Source of the DNA: Aedoeadaptatus urinae
GTDB taxonomy: Bacteria > Bacillota > Clostridia > Tissierellales > Peptoniphilaceae
Direction: 5' to 3'
Assembly (NCBI RefSeq): GCF_900155585.1
Contig: NZ_LT707418.1
Span: 561,115 to 625,114 of the forward strand
DNA length: 64,000 nucleotides
Shown here: piece after piece, positions 41,211-50,789 of the stretch
How the letters are laid out: each line of letters begins with the position of its first letter
Position numbering within the stretch: the first letter of the stretch is position 1
The notes under the pieces: model-generated
What the model was told of the DNA's origin: nothing
Database searches by the model: none
What the model saw: only the letters and a program-made list of their open reading frames with translations
Program-made: the position numbers and the translations under genes

Positions 41211-42410
41211 CTAAAGTCCCAGCAGTTCCGCTTTGATCTTGTTAAAATCGTCTTCGGTAATGACGCCGGCATCCAGCAATTTTTTCATTTGAATCAATTT
41301 TTCCGTCGGGTCACCGGCGGCATTTCCCTGTGCCTGAGAGGCGGGCTCCGCGGGCTGTTGATTGCCGGCGTTTTGGTTCACAGGCTGCTGTGTGGCCCCC
41401 ATGACATTGCCTGCCGCGCCCATGCCCATGCCCATAAAGGCCATATTGGCGCCGCCACCGTTTTCGCCCGCCGCCTGCATGCCGCGGGCCACGGATTGTT
41501 GCATAAAGGAATTGCCCCGGGCGCCTGAAAGGGCATCGGCCCGCTTGACGTCCTTCATCATTGCCTTCGTGTCCTCGTCGTATTCCATGGCGAGGATGGC
41601 GGTCTTCACGATTTGAAGACCCCGCTCCGTCTTCCACTGATAGCCTTCTTCCACGGCGTCGGTGAGGCTTTTGGCAAAGCCCATTTGATCGCTCTGAATG
41701 CGGCTCATGCGATTGCCCTTGGAGGGATCGTTGGTGTAGTTGGAGAAGGCGGCGGAGAGAGAGCCCACCACTTCATTAAACAGCTGTTCCGCCGCGTCGT
41801 TGTCCAAGTCGCCGAAGTCGAAGGCCGGCGCGTTTTGGATTAAAAATTTTTGCGGCACGAAATTTTTTACAAATAGCAGGGGATCCACGATCTTTAATGT
41901 GTAGGTGCCTCGGGTGACGGCGCCGACTTGGGTGCCGAAGAAGGCGTCGTCCCAGTAGATTTCACTTTGGGTGCCGAAGCGATTGTTGGGGATCTCCTTT
42001 AAATTGACGTAGAAGGCCAGCTGTTGCGCCCCGGCTTGGCCGCCGAATTGAAGCTTATCCCAGGTGGACTGAATCAAGCTCCCCACGGGATCCTCCGTGG
42101 TGAAAATGCTTTGGGCGTTGACGTCCTCGCTTTGGAAAATAAATCCGCCGGGCTCGGCGATGAGGCCGGTAATGGCGCCGTCTTCCATGGTAATAAGGGC
42201 CGTCCCCTCAGGCACGATGATCTTGCTGCCGGAGGTAATAATGTTGTCGTTGCCCTTGGTGTTTTCGCCGCGGCCGTGGTTCGTGCCCTTTGCCGTGGCG
42301 GCAAAAAGACCTGCCGTAGCGGGAACGCCTTCCGCCGGCATGTAAAAATCCTTCCACTGATCGGCGAAGCTTCCGCCCAATGCGCCGGTGAATGCCTTAA
42401 TAAATCCCAT
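41211..42410 (-). CDS. SPFH-domain protein with SHOCT tail, YdjI-like
   Basis: The 399-residue protein begins with an SPFH/virion-core-like domain (about 30-270; KIIVPEGTALITMEDG, then TRGTYTLKIVDP). It has a Gly/Met-rich linker (about 310-335), a Gln/Asn/Pro-rich segment and a C-terminal SHOCT domain (about 366-399, LLDAGVITEDDFNKIKAELLG). Such YdjI-like proteins assemble at the membrane during envelope stress. First gene of a two- or three-gene unit with the YdjG-like protein. Confidence 0.82.
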   Translation of the reverse strand: MGFIKAFTGALGGSFADQWKDFYMPAEGVPATAGLFAATAKGTNHGRGENTKGNDNIITSGSKIIVPEGTALITMEDGAITGLIAEPGGFIFQSEDVNAQSIFTTEDPVGSLIQSTWDKLQFGGQAGAQQLAFYVNLKEIPNNRFGTQSEIYWDDAFFGTQVGAVTRGTYTLKIVDPLLFVKNFVPQKFLIQNAPAFDFGDLDNDAAEQLFNEVVGSLSAAFSNYTNDPSKGNRMSRIQSDQMGFAKSLTDAVEEGYQWKTERGLQIVKTAILAMEYDEDTKAMMKDVKRADALSGARGNSFMQQSVARGMQAAGENGGGANMAFMGMGMGAAGNVMGATQQPVNQNAGNQQPAEPASQAQGNAAGDPTEKLIQMKKLLDAGVITEDDFNKIKAELLGL

Positions 42411-42433
42411 AATGTCCTCCTTTTTCTATGTTT

Positions 42434-43144
42434 TTATCCCTTAGGTAATTCTACTTTTGAATCGTCATACAAGAGGCGTATGGCCAAGGCCACCGCTTCG
42501 TTGCGGCGGATATAGCCGTCGGGATTGAACCGCATCCATTCGTCGCCTACGGCCACCCCCATGCGGTACAGGGTCAGGATCTCTTGATGGTGAGGCGTGC
42601 CCTTATCCACGTCGGGAATGTCCGTCAAGGGGACGTCGGGATTCAAAAAACCCCGGCCCGGTCGCTGATCCACGTAGGCATACATGCCCGCCACGTCCCT
42701 GCGCTTAGCGGGGGCGTTCCAATTTTCACAGGCATAGAGCTTCACTTGGCCTCGTGCGACCTTTTGATTTCTGTAAATGCCGTTTTCGTAACAATAGCGC
42801 AGGTATTGCCCGTACCACGGCGACGTGGAATTCACCTGAAAGTGGGTATTTCTTTCCAGCAATCTGTCGTGAAGCTTTGCCGCTATAGTGGCTACCTCGG
42901 CCATGGTGACATAGCCGTTGGGGTCGAATTTGGTTTCCGTTCGTCCGTTAATAATGCCTTCATAGTAAGCCCATCGGACGTAAGAGCTGTACCAGCTGTC
43001 CTCCGGCACGTCGGTAAAGGGCAGGTGCTCCTCGCCGCAATTGCACACTTCGTTTTCGCCCTCGGCATAAGCTTTTGTGTCCACAAAGGGACTCATGCAA
43101 ATTAATGCCGTCAGGATCATAAGGGCCATGCTTTTCTTTTTCAT
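42434..43144 (-). CDS. Small secreted protein made of SLH-like domains
   Basis: The 236-residue protein has a signal peptide (about 1-27) and then almost only SLH-like repeats: FTDVPEDSWYSSYVRWAYYEGIING with FDPNGYVTMAEVATIAAKL, a diverged middle copy, and a third with FNPDGYIRRNEAVALAIRL. A CNCGEEH segment precedes the first. With no other domain it may act only at the wall polymer, as a small S-layer component or cap. GGAGG SD; it precedes the YdjI-like gene on the same strand by 23 nt. The 43145-43294 gap shows nothing firm. Confidence 0.82.
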   Translation of the reverse strand: MKKKSMALMILTALICMSPFVDTKAYAEGENEVCNCGEEHLPFTDVPEDSWYSSYVRWAYYEGIINGRTETKFDPNGYVTMAEVATIAAKLHDRLLERNTHFQVNSTSPWYGQYLRYCYENGIYRNQKVARGQVKLYACENWNAPAKRRDVAGMYAYVDQRPGRGFLNPDVPLTDIPDVDKGTPHHQEILTLYRMGVAVGDEWMRFNPDGYIRRNEAVALAIRLLYDDSKVELPKG

Positions 43145-43294
43145 AGGGTCCTCCTTTCTCTATTTTTCAAACCTATGATTGACACGTCCTCTTTACCGTT
43201 AGTCTAATCGACCGTCGTCAATCTTCCATCACCTAAAGGTATGAGATGATCCCCCTTATGAAAAAAAATTCCTTCACCTTCTGAAAATGGGCAC

Positions 43295-43323
43295 AAAAAA
43301 AGACACCGCCCTTGGGCAGTGCC
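43295..43323 (-). terminator. Terminator of the ribosomal protein operon
   Basis: A ten-base-pair GGCACTGCCC/GGGCGGTGTC stem (two G-U pairs) with a T7 run on the minus strand, 28 nt after rplQ. Confidence 0.9.
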
Positions 43324-43350
43324 TCTATGTAGCCGGGTTTGAGCCGGCTG

Positions 43351-43692
43351 TTATACTAATTCGATAATGGCCATTTCTGCGCCATCGCCACGACGGGGAC
43401 CTTTTTTCAGAATACGCGTGTAACCGCCTTGACGGTCGGCGTATTTCGGTGCGATTTCTTCGAACACTTTCGTTACAACGGATTCGTCGAAGATGTAAGC
43501 CAGGGCTTGACGTCTTGCGTGAAGATCGCCTCGTTTGCCGAGGGTGATCATCTTTTCAGCCATGCGCTTGGTTTCCTTTGCACGGGTCACTGTGGTTTCG
43601 ATACGGCCTTCGCGCAATAGATCGGTTGTTAAGTTTCTTAACATAGCCCGTCTATGGGGCGTCGGGCGGCCTAATTTTCTCAACTGTGCCAC
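43351..43692 (-). CDS. rplQ: Ribosomal protein L17
   Basis: The 113-residue L17 begins near [22 protein letters not shown], the family signature, and has the usual bacterial length. It ends the 29-gene S10-spc-alpha run, 14 nt after rpoA, before a strong terminator. It sits near the exit tunnel of the 50S subunit. Confidence 0.97.
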   Translation of the reverse strand: MAQLRKLGRPTPHRRAMLRNLTTDLLREGRIETTVTRAKETKRMAEKMITLGKRGDLHARRQALAYIFDESVVTKVFEEIAPKYADRQGGYTRILKKGPRRGDGAEMAIIELV

Positions 43693-43706
43693 AATGGATT
43701 CCTCCT

Positions 43707-44654
43707 TTATTCTTCGTTTTCTCTGAGAGAGAGTCCAAGTTCATCCAGTTTTTCCTGCACTTCTTCCAGACTCTTCTTTCCGAGATTTCTAACCTTCATC
43801 ATTTCGTCTTCGGTTTTAGCCGTAAGCTCGCTCACGGTGTTAATGCCCGCACGCTTCAAGCAGTTGAAGCTGCGAACAGACAAATCCAACTCTTCCACGG
43901 TCATTTCCAGGACTTTTTCCTTTTTGCCTTCGGGTTTTTCAACCATAATGTCCATGTCGTTGACTTCTTCGGTCAAAGAGACGAACAGATCCAAGTGTTC
44001 CATCAGAATCTTGGCTGCCAAAGAAGTGGCTTCGTCAGCTGTCATGGATCCGTCGGTTTCCACATCCAGGATCAGGCGATCGTAGTCGGTACGCAAACCG
44101 ACACGGGTGTTTTCTACATTCCAATTCACCATGCGAATAGGCGTGTAGTTGGAATCCACGGCGATGACGCCGATTTCGGTGATTTCGTCTTTTTTCAGTT
44201 CGCTGGGCTCGTAGCCGCGGCCTCGCTCGATGACGAGTTCCATATAAAAGTTCGCATCGTCGTTTAAGGTGGCGATGTGGTGCTCGGGATTGACGATTTC
44301 CACACCGGCGGGCACGGTAATGTCTCCGGCCACAAGCTCTCCGGCGCCGACTTTTTCTACGGTCAGGCGCACGGGTTCGTCTTGATCGCTTTTAAACACG
44401 ATGCCTTTAATGTTCAGTATGATCTCCGGTACGTCTTCTAAGACGCCGTCGATGACGCTGAATTCGTGTTCGACGCCGCGAATATTGACGAAGGAAACAG
44501 CACAGCCCGGAAGCGAGGAGAACAGCACTCTGCGAAGGGAGTTTCCTAAAGTGATCCCGTAGCCGTTTTCCAACGGCTCGACGATAAATCTTCCCTTATT
44601 GCCGTCGCTTGATACTTGTTCAACTACAATACTAGGCTTTTCAATTTCAATCAT
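43707..44654 (-). CDS. rpoA: RNA polymerase alpha subunit
   Basis: The 315-residue protein has the N-terminal dimerisation domain ([16 protein letters not shown] near 36), an acidic linker (about 225-240) and the C-terminal helix-hairpin-helix domain ([19 protein letters not shown] near 252) that binds UP elements and activators. It lies between rpsK and rplQ; the rpsD gene that commonly precedes it is absent. Confidence 0.98.
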   Translation of the reverse strand: MIEIEKPSIVVEQVSSDGNKGRFIVEPLENGYGITLGNSLRRVLFSSLPGCAVSFVNIRGVEHEFSVIDGVLEDVPEIILNIKGIVFKSDQDEPVRLTVEKVGAGELVAGDITVPAGVEIVNPEHHIATLNDDANFYMELVIERGRGYEPSELKKDEITEIGVIAVDSNYTPIRMVNWNVENTRVGLRTDYDRLILDVETDGSMTADEATSLAAKILMEHLDLFVSLTEEVNDMDIMVEKPEGKKEKVLEMTVEELDLSVRSFNCLKRAGINTVSELTAKTEDEMMKVRNLGKKSLEEVQEKLDELGLSLRENEE

Positions 44655-44718
44655 GTTATCCGCCCTCCTATGAATGGATCTGTAGAGACTTTCTCGTGAG
44701 ATGGGTTCTGTTTTTATA

Positions 44719-45114
44719 TCAGACTCTACGACGCTTCGGCGGACGGCAACCGTTGTGGGGAATCGGGGTTACGTCTTTAATCATGGTAACCTCTAAGCCC
44801 GACGCTTGCAGGGAACGAATGGCAGCTTCACGTCCGCTGCCCGGTCCCTTAACGAATACTTCAACGCTCTTTAAGCCGTGTTCCTTTGCCTTGGTTGCCG
44901 CTTCTTGTGCCGCTTCTTGTGCAGCGAAGGGCGTGGATTTTCTGGAGCCCTTGAAGCCGAGTTGGCCGGCACTGGACCAGGAAATAACGTTGCCGCTCAT
45001 GTCGGTTAAGGTCACCATGGTGTTATTAAAGGAAGAAGCGATATGCGCTTGTCCTTTTTCTATATTCTTGCGCACTCTCTTTCTGGAGCGCGTAGCTCTA
45101 CCTTGTTTAGCCAT
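44719..45114 (-). CDS. rpsK: Ribosomal protein S11
   Basis: The 131-residue S11 contains [19 protein letters not shown] and ends with the conserved [18 protein letters not shown] tail. It forms part of the 30S platform near the E site. Directly follows rpsM by 9 nt; 64 nt then separate it from rpoA with no room for rpsD. Confidence 0.98.
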   Translation of the reverse strand: MAKQGRATRSRKRVRKNIEKGQAHIASSFNNTMVTLTDMSGNVISWSSAGQLGFKGSRKSTPFAAQEAAQEAATKAKEHGLKSVEVFVKGPGSGREAAIRSLQASGLEVTMIKDVTPIPHNGCRPPKRRRV

Positions 45115-45123
45115 TTAGCCCTC

Positions 45124-45486
45124 CTACTTCTTCTTGGATACAATCTTCTTCGGACCCTTGCGCGTTCTCGCATTGGTCTTCGTGTTTTGACCGCGAACGG
45201 GCAGGCCTCTCTTGTGACGGATGCCGCGGTAGCAGTTGATTTCGCGTAAACGCTTAATGTTTAAAGCGACTTCACGACGCAAATCCCCTTCTACATGGTA
45301 GTCGTCAATAACTTTACGAATCGAAGCAATTTCCGCTTCGGTCAAGTCTTTAATATACGTGTTGAAGTCGACGCCGGCTTTCGTCAGGATTTCTTGGGCG
45401 CGGGAACGTCCGATGCCGTAAATATACGTGAGCCCGATTTCAGCTCGTTTTTCTCTCGGTAAGTCAATACCAGCAATTCTTGCCAT
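45124..45486 (-). CDS. rpsM: Ribosomal protein S13
   Basis: The 120-residue S13 starts [19 protein letters not shown] and has the basic [18 protein letters not shown] tail that contacts P-site tRNA. Normal length, 11 nt after rpmJ. Confidence 0.98.
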   Translation of the reverse strand: MARIAGIDLPREKRAEIGLTYIYGIGRSRAQEILTKAGVDFNTYIKDLTEAEIASIRKVIDDYHVEGDLRREVALNIKRLREINCYRGIRHKRGLPVRGQNTKTNARTRKGPKKIVSKKK

Positions 45487-45497
45487 GCCAACACCCC

Positions 45498-45611
45498 CTA
45501 TCCTTGTCTTTGTTTATGCTTCGGGTTTTCGCAAATCACCATGACGCGTCCTTTGCGTTTGATGACCTTGCATTTATCACACATCTTCTTAACTGAAGGT
45601 CTTACTTTCAT
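45498..45611 (-). CDS. rpmJ: Ribosomal protein L36
   Basis: A 37-residue frame beginning [21 protein letters not shown]. It keeps the zinc ligands CDKC...C...H (the C+ form). It lies between infA and rpsM, the standard place. Confidence 0.97.
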   Translation of the reverse strand: MKVRPSVKKMCDKCKVIKRKGRVMVICENPKHKQRQG

Positions 45612-45627
45612 TTCGTCCCCTCCTAAA

Positions 45628-45846
45628 CTATTTCTTTCTCCAGGTAATACGTCCGCGGGTCAAGTCATAAGGACTCAGCTCGACGGTCACACGATCGCCG
45701 GGCAAGATGCGAATGTAGTGCATGCGCAATTTGCCGGAGATATGAGCGAGAATTTCATGTCCATTTTCCAACTTGACTTTAAAGTTTGTATTGGGCAGGG
45801 CATCGGTTACGACGCCTTCCACTTCAATGACATCTTCTTTTGCCAT
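45628..45846 (-). CDS. infA: Translation initiation factor IF-1
   Basis: The 72-residue S1-type OB-fold protein reads [19 protein letters not shown] with [22 protein letters not shown]-type core. It binds the 30S A site during initiation. It sits 13 nt after the KOW-domain gene and 16 nt before rpmJ. Confidence 0.98.
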   Translation of the reverse strand: MAKEDVIEVEGVVTDALPNTNFKVKLENGHEILAHISGKLRMHYIRILPGDRVTVELSPYDLTRGRITWRKK

Positions 45847-45859
45847 GGTTGCATCCTCC

Positions 45860-46132
45860 TTATGCCTCTTGGAAGCGAGACAGTTGTTTACGAATATAAC
45901 TATCGTTTAACGGTCTATCCTCAGGTTTCAGATCCACAAGAGAATGGGTTTTTTGCAAATGCATGGCCTTTTTCCGCTTGGGATTGTCCAATGTTCTTCT
46001 CTTGCCGTCTGCCAGAAGAAGATATCTGTCGTCAATAACTTCCAAGACCACAAAGAATTGTTCCTTGTCTCTGCCCGCCTTGGATATGACTACCTGACCG
46101 ACCTTAATATCTGAGGTTCCGATCATCGACAA
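45860..46132 (-). CDS. KOW-domain RNA-binding protein (L14e-like)
   Basis: The 90-residue protein carries a KOW-like segment ([27 protein letters not shown]) and the basic [21 protein letters not shown] stretch seen in the L14e-like KOW proteins of Clostridia. It is found in its usual place between adk and infA and may be a ribosome-associated factor. The start is uncertain: TTG at 46132 adjoins the adk stop, or ATG at 46126. The map gene often found here is missing. Confidence 0.82.
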   Translation of the reverse strand: MSMIGTSDIKVGQVVISKAGRDKEQFFVVLEVIDDRYLLLADGKRRTLDNPKRKKAMHLQKTHSLVDLKPEDRPLNDSYIRKQLSRFQEA

Positions 46133-46783
46133 CTAGGCCTCGTTTCCGAGCCCAAGTCGTATTTGTTTGAATACATCGTCGATGCCCTTGGAACCGTCGA
46201 CATCCAGTAACAGTCCTTGCGCTTTGTAATAGTCGATTAACGGGGAAGTTTGCCTTTCGTAAACGTCGATGCGCTTCTTCACCGTTTCTTCCGTATCGTC
46301 AGCTCGTTGAATCAGTTCGCTTCCGTCGTCGTCACAGATGCCTTCCACCTTCGGCTTTTGATTCGTCACGTGGTAGGTTCTGCCGCAGCTGGGACATACC
46401 CGTCTGCCGACGGCGCGGTTGATTAAAAGTTCGCTGGCGACTTGAATGTTTATGACGCGATCGAGCTTTGTGCCCATGGCTTCCAATGCCGCATCCAAAG
46501 ATACCGCTTGGTTCACCGTTCGCGGGAAGCCGTCTAAAAGGAATCCGCCTGCTACGTCAGGCTTCTTCAGGCGATCCACGACAATTTCATTGACCACTTC
46601 GTCGGGAACGAGTTCGCCTCGATCCATAAAGCTTTTCGCTTTTTTGCCGAGCTCCGTGGCATTTTTAATGTTTTCGCGGAAAATGTCGCCTGTGGAAATA
46701 TGCACCACTTGGTACGTGTCAACGATGGATGCCGCTTGAGTGCCTTTGCCGGCGCCCGGCGGGCCTAAAATGACTAGTCTCAT
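46133..46783 (-). CDS. adk: Adenylate kinase
   Basis: The 216-residue long-form enzyme has the P-loop GPPGAGKGTQA at residues 7-17, the NMP-binding DGFPRTV motif and a zinc-type LID (CPSCG near 127 with C-D-D further on). It interconverts ATP+AMP and 2 ADP. It follows secY by 10 nt, the usual Firmicutes order. Confidence 0.98.
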   Translation of the reverse strand: MRLVILGPPGAGKGTQAASIVDTYQVVHISTGDIFRENIKNATELGKKAKSFMDRGELVPDEVVNEIVVDRLKKPDVAGGFLLDGFPRTVNQAVSLDAALEAMGTKLDRVINIQVASELLINRAVGRRVCPSCGRTYHVTNQKPKVEGICDDDGSELIQRADDTEETVKKRIDVYERQTSPLIDYYKAQGLLLDVDGSKGIDDVFKQIRLGLGNEA

Positions 46784-46793
46784 GTGATCCTCC

Positions 46794-48074
46794 TTATTTT
46801 AGGAATCCCTTGTAGTGTCGCATCAATAATTGTTGTTCCAAAATTCGAGCCGTTTCCATAATAACGCCGACGACGATGATTAAGCTGGTTCCCCCGAAGC
46901 TGAAGTGCATGCCCGTGACTTTTTCTAAAATCGTAGGCAAGACAGATAAGAGGGCCAGAGCTAATGCGCCGGGGAAGACGAGGCGATTGACCATTTGTTG
47001 CAGGTAATCGGATGTTTTCTTACCGGGGCGGATGCCGGGAATAAAGCCGCCGTTTTGTTGCAGATTTTTGGAATATTCCACCGTGTTAAACTGGATGGCC
47101 GTATAGAAGAAAGTAAAGAAGACGATCAACAGAACCATAAAGATACTGTAGATAAATACCCCAATACTACCTGCCGGCGTAAACCATTTCGTCAGGAATT
47201 TCGCCGCTTGGGAATTTGGGCCTTGGAACATAACGATAATCGATGGAATGCTCATAATGGTTTGAGCGAAGATGATCGGCATAACGCCGCTCATGAGAAC
47301 TTTAATGGGAATATGGGTACTTTGACCGCCGTACATTTTCCGTCCGACGACGCGCTTGGCGTATTGAACGGGTACCTTGCGTTGCCCTTCATTTAACAGG
47401 ACGACGAAGAAGACGATGGCAATGGCCAGGACGATGAATACAACGACCCAAGCCCAGGATACCATGCCTGCTGCCGCCATGCGGAAGGAGGCCCATATAT
47501 CAGCGGGGAATCTGGCTACGATCCCTGCAAAGATGAGTAAAGAGATCCCGTTTCCGATCCCTTTTTCCGTAATCATTTCACCGATCCAAATCAGGAAGGT
47601 ACTCCCTGCAACGACAGAGAGAATAATGACTACGTCTTGGAACGGGTTGCTCGTATTGACTGCTTGTCGATAGAAGCCGTAGGTGTAACCGATGGCTTGG
47701 ACGGCAGCAAGAGCAACCGATAAATACCTTGTATACTTTGCGATCTTCTTACGTCCGGTTTCGCCTTCTTTGCTGAGCGCTTCCAAACTGGGTATGGCGA
47801 TCGTCAACAGTTGAAGGACGATGGACGCCGTGATGTAAGGATAAATGCTCGTGGCAAAGACAGAGAAATGTCCGAAGTTACCGCCGCTCATTAAGTCCAA
47901 GAACGAGAGTATACCACCTTGTTGTTGGTTAAAGATCTTTGCGATGGCCGAGCGGTCCATAAAAGGAACGGGAATGTGGCTACCAAAACGAAAGACCACA
48001 AGCATCAACACGGTGAAGAGAAGCTTTTTACGAATTTCCGGGATCTTCCAAGCATCTCTAAAGGTTTGGATCAT
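46794..48074 (-). CDS. secY: Protein translocase subunit SecY
   Basis: The 426-residue protein has ten membrane helices, with the plug-region GGNFGHFSVFA and the cytosolic loop GQRKVPVQYAKRVVGRKMYGG typical of SecY. It forms the SecYEG channel used by the secreted SLH proteins in this window. The start is immediately after the rplO stop. Confidence 0.98.
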   Translation of the reverse strand: MIQTFRDAWKIPEIRKKLLFTVLMLVVFRFGSHIPVPFMDRSAIAKIFNQQQGGILSFLDLMSGGNFGHFSVFATSIYPYITASIVLQLLTIAIPSLEALSKEGETGRKKIAKYTRYLSVALAAVQAIGYTYGFYRQAVNTSNPFQDVVIILSVVAGSTFLIWIGEMITEKGIGNGISLLIFAGIVARFPADIWASFRMAAAGMVSWAWVVVFIVLAIAIVFFVVLLNEGQRKVPVQYAKRVVGRKMYGGQSTHIPIKVLMSGVMPIIFAQTIMSIPSIIVMFQGPNSQAAKFLTKWFTPAGSIGVFIYSIFMVLLIVFFTFFYTAIQFNTVEYSKNLQQNGGFIPGIRPGKKTSDYLQQMVNRLVFPGALALALLSVLPTILEKVTGMHFSFGGTSLIIVVGVIMETARILEQQLLMRHYKGFLK

Positions 48075-48524
48075 CTAGATCACCTCAGCCTTTCCCCCTG
48101 CTGCTTCGATTTTTTCGGCAGCGGATTTAGTAAAGTGGTTGGCCTTCACGTTAACGGAAACGTTGATGTCGCCGTTACCTAAAATACGCAAGCCGTCTTT
48201 TGCATCGGCGCGTTTGACCAAACCGCTTTCAATCAGGGAATCTAAAGTAACAGTCGCTCCATTTTCAAATTGGTTCAATGCGTCAACATTGACAATGGCA
48301 TATTGCTTCTTAAAAATATTCGTAAAGCCGCGTTTCGGAAGACGACGGAAAAGAGGCATTTGGCCACCTTCAAAGCCGGGACGAACGCCGCCGCCACTAC
48401 GGGCTTTTTGGCCCTTGTGACCGCGTCCGGCAGTTTTTCCGGTACCGGAACCGATACCGCGACCGAGACGTTTCTTTGCCTTGACTCCTCCACCTTCATA
48501 AGGTCTTAAATCATGCAATTTCAT
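48075..48524 (-). CDS. rplO: Ribosomal protein L15
   Basis: The 149-residue L15 starts [23 protein letters not shown] with the Gly/Arg-rich RNA-binding extension. ATG at 48524 is chosen because AAGGAGG lies 8 nt upstream. It overlaps nothing and abuts secY. Confidence 0.97.
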   Translation of the reverse strand: MKLHDLRPYEGGGVKAKKRLGRGIGSGTGKTAGRGHKGQKARSGGGVRPGFEGGQMPLFRRLPKRGFTNIFKKQYAIVNVDALNQFENGATVTLDSLIESGLVKRADAKDGLRILGNGDINVSVNVKANHFTKSAAEKIEAAGGKAEVI

Positions 48525-48537
48525 TACGTCCACCTCC

Positions 48538-48714
48538 TTAATCGACAATTTCGACCATAAAGTCTACTTTTTTGATCATGCCGCGAATTTGAGGGGTGTC
48601 CTGTTTTTCGACGACTTGACCGATTTTTCTGAGACCTAAAGCTTTAATCGTGCGTTTTTGTTTTTCGATTCTTCCGATGGGGCTTTTTTTGAGCTTAATT
48701 TTAATGGTACTCAT
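48538..48714 (-). CDS. rpmD: Ribosomal protein L30
   Basis: A 58-residue frame starting [21 protein letters not shown], with [19 protein letters not shown], the full L30 pattern. It lies between rpsE and rplO as expected. Confidence 0.97.
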   Translation of the reverse strand: MSTIKIKLKKSPIGRIEKQKRTIKALGLRKIGQVVEKQDTPQIRGMIKKVDFMVEIVD

Positions 48715-48723
48715 TTTGTCCCC

Positions 48724-49236
48724 CTATCCTAAAATTTCTTCGACGCTTTTGCCGCGAAGCTTGGCAACATTTTCAACGGTCTTTAAAGACATAAGCCCTT
48801 CCATCGTCGCATTGACGGTGTTTCTCGGATTCGAGGTTCCGATGCTGTGAGTGTAGATGTCTTTAATGCCTGCGAGCTCGCATACGGCACGTACGCTGCC
48901 TCCGGCGATAACGCCGGTACCGGGACGAGCCGGCTTTAAGAACACGCGACCTGCACCGAAGATCCCGGTGATTTCGTGCGGAATGGTATTTCCGACCAGG
49001 TTAATGTTCACCATGTTTTTCTTAGCTGCTTGGCTGCCCTTGCGAATAGCTTCGGGAACTTCCAAGGCTTTGCCGGTGCCGACACCGACGCGGCCGTTTC
49101 TGTCGCCGACCACGACGAGGGCAGAAAAACGCATATTACGACCGCCCTTGACGGTCTTTGCAACACGGTTGATAGCTACGACAATTTCGTCGAATTCCGT
49201 GTCTCTATCTCTAGTATTGTTTTTCGTACGGTTCAA
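48724..49236 (-). CDS. rpsE: Ribosomal protein S5
   Basis: The 170-residue S5 has the double-stranded RNA-binding start ([21 protein letters not shown]) and the [17 protein letters not shown] region. It helps shape the decoding site on the 30S subunit. Normal length, 11 nt after rplR. Confidence 0.98.
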   Translation of the reverse strand: MNRTKNNTRDRDTEFDEIVVAINRVAKTVKGGRNMRFSALVVVGDRNGRVGVGTGKALEVPEAIRKGSQAAKKNMVNINLVGNTIPHEITGIFGAGRVFLKPARPGTGVIAGGSVRAVCELAGIKDIYTHSIGTSNPRNTVNATMEGLMSLKTVENVAKLRGKSVEEILG

Positions 49237-49247
49237 TCTTTCCCTCC

Positions 49248-49610
49248 TTAGAACTTCAGTCCTGCTTCGCGAGCAGCTTCGGCTAAAGCGGCAATACGAC
49301 CGTGGTAGACGTAACCGGAGCGGTCAAAGACGGCTTCTTCAATGCCGTTTTCCTTTGCTTTCTTTCCGATGGCTTCACCGACGGCTTTGGCCGCTTCTAC
49401 GTTCTTCGTGCTTTCAAGACCCAAGGACTTGTCCAAGGTGGAAGCACTGGCTAATGTCTTCCCGTTTACATCGTCAATCAGTTGAGCGTATAAATGGTGC
49501 GCACTGCGGTAAATGGCAAGACGAGGTTTGGATTCCGTTCCGTTAATTTTCTGTCTGACGCGAATATGTCTCGCTTTTCGATTGCCTTGGCGATCAACTT
49601 TTTTAAACAA
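49248..49610 (-). CDS. rplR: Ribosomal protein L18
   Basis: The 120-residue L18 shows [20 protein letters not shown] and the [20 protein letters not shown] end. It binds 5S rRNA. The start codon is TTG at 49610, spaced 5-6 nt from GGAG, unusual for a ribosomal gene. Confidence 0.96.
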   Translation of the reverse strand: MFKKVDRQGNRKARHIRVRQKINGTESKPRLAIYRSAHHLYAQLIDDVNGKTLASASTLDKSLGLESTKNVEAAKAVGEAIGKKAKENGIEEAVFDRSGYVYHGRIAALAEAAREAGLKF

Positions 49611-49627
49611 AACACTCCACTCCTTTC

Positions 49628-50164
49628 TTACTTACCGGTCTTACCGACTTTTCTGCGGACGTATTCATCAACATAGCGAATGCCTTTGCCCTTGTAGGGT
49701 TCCGGCGAACGGAAGCTGCGAATATGAGCCGCATAAGCGCCGACTTTTTGCTTATCGATACCCCGTACAATAATTTCAGTATTGGACGGTACTTCCACTT
49801 CGATACCTTCCGGATCGGTCAGCTCGATGGGGTGAGAGTGACCGAGGTTCAGACTCAGCTTGTTGCCGGATTTTTGTGCACGGTAACCGGTGCCGATGAT
49901 TTCCATTTTCTTTTCGTAGCCGTTGACGACGCCTTCGATATTGTTGGCGATCAAGGTGCGATACAGCCCGTGAAGGGCGCGAATGTTCTTATCATCGTTG
50001 GGACGGGTGACGAGCACTTGGTTGTCTTCGACAGCCACGCTGATGGCCGGGTCGACTTCCGTTTGAAGGCTGCCCTTGGGGCCCTTCACTTCGACCACAT
50101 GGCCGTTAAGCTTCACTTCTACGCCGGTAGGGATTTCGATAGGATTTTTTCCGATTCTGGACAT
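49628..50164 (-). CDS. rplF: Ribosomal protein L6
   Basis: The 178-residue L6 begins [17 protein letters not shown] and has the C-terminal [21 protein letters not shown] signature. It lies near the sarcin-ricin loop of the 50S subunit. Normal length. Confidence 0.98.
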   Translation of the reverse strand: MSRIGKNPIEIPTGVEVKLNGHVVEVKGPKGSLQTEVDPAISVAVEDNQVLVTRPNDDKNIRALHGLYRTLIANNIEGVVNGYEKKMEIIGTGYRAQKSGNKLSLNLGHSHPIELTDPEGIEVEVPSNTEIIVRGIDKQKVGAYAAHIRSFRSPEPYKGKGIRYVDEYVRRKVGKTGK

Positions 50165-50179
50165 CTTTTTCTCCTTCCT

Positions 50180-50575
50180 TTACCAAACGTAGCAGAGAAC
50201 TTCTCCGCCAACTTGTTCCTTGCGGGCATCGCGGTCCGTCATAATTCCCTTCGATGTGGAAATGACGGCGATTCCTAATCCACCTAATACCTTGGGGATT
50301 TCCGAATTCTTCGCATAGACGCGAAGGCCCGGTTTGGAAATGCGCTTCATGCCGCTGATTACTTTTTCGTCGTTTCTTCCGTATTTTAATTCTACATTAA
50401 TTTTGCCTTGGGGACCTTCTTCAATAAGATCGTAGCCTTTAATATAGCCTTCCTCGAGAAGGATACGGGCGATTTCCGCCTTTATTTTCGAAGCGGGAAT
50501 CTCAACAGATTTATGTTTTGCATCGTTGCCATTACGGATTCTCGTAAGCATATCTGCAATAGGGTCTGTCATCAT
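50180..50575 (-). CDS. rpsH: Ribosomal protein S8
   Basis: The 131-residue S8 starts [17 protein letters not shown] and ends [25 protein letters not shown] at 50575 is preferred over the upstream TTG (50581) because it is 8 nt from AAGGAGG. S8 organises the central domain of 16S rRNA and is a classic spc-operon repressor. Confidence 0.97.
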   Translation of the reverse strand: MMTDPIADMLTRIRNGNDAKHKSVEIPASKIKAEIARILLEEGYIKGYDLIEEGPQGKINVELKYGRNDEKVISGMKRISKPGLRVYAKNSEIPKVLGGLGIAVISTSKGIMTDRDARKEQVGGEVLCYVW

Positions 50576-50600
50576 AATCAATTCCTCCTTTCGGTTAGCT

Positions 50601-50786
50601 TTACCAGCTGGCCTTTCTTACGCCGGGGATTTGTCCTGCGTAAGCCAGTTTACGGAAACAAATTCTGCAAATGCCGTATTTTCTAAGCACTGCGTGAGGG
50701 CGTCCGCAAATTTTGCAACGGGTATAGTTTCTAGCGCTGTACTTGTTATTACGTTTTTGCTTAGCTACCATGGATTTCTTTGCCAC
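50601..50786 (-). CDS. rpsZ: Ribosomal protein S14, zinc-binding short form
   Basis: The 61-residue type-Z S14 has CKICGRPH and CRICF zinc knuckles. The start is GTG at 50786 behind GGAGGG. A zinc-form S14 is usual for Firmicutes. Confidence 0.97.
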   Translation of the reverse strand: MAKKSMVAKQKRNNKYSARNYTRCKICGRPHAVLRKYGICRICFRKLAYAGQIPGVRKASW

Positions 50787-50789
50787 AGT

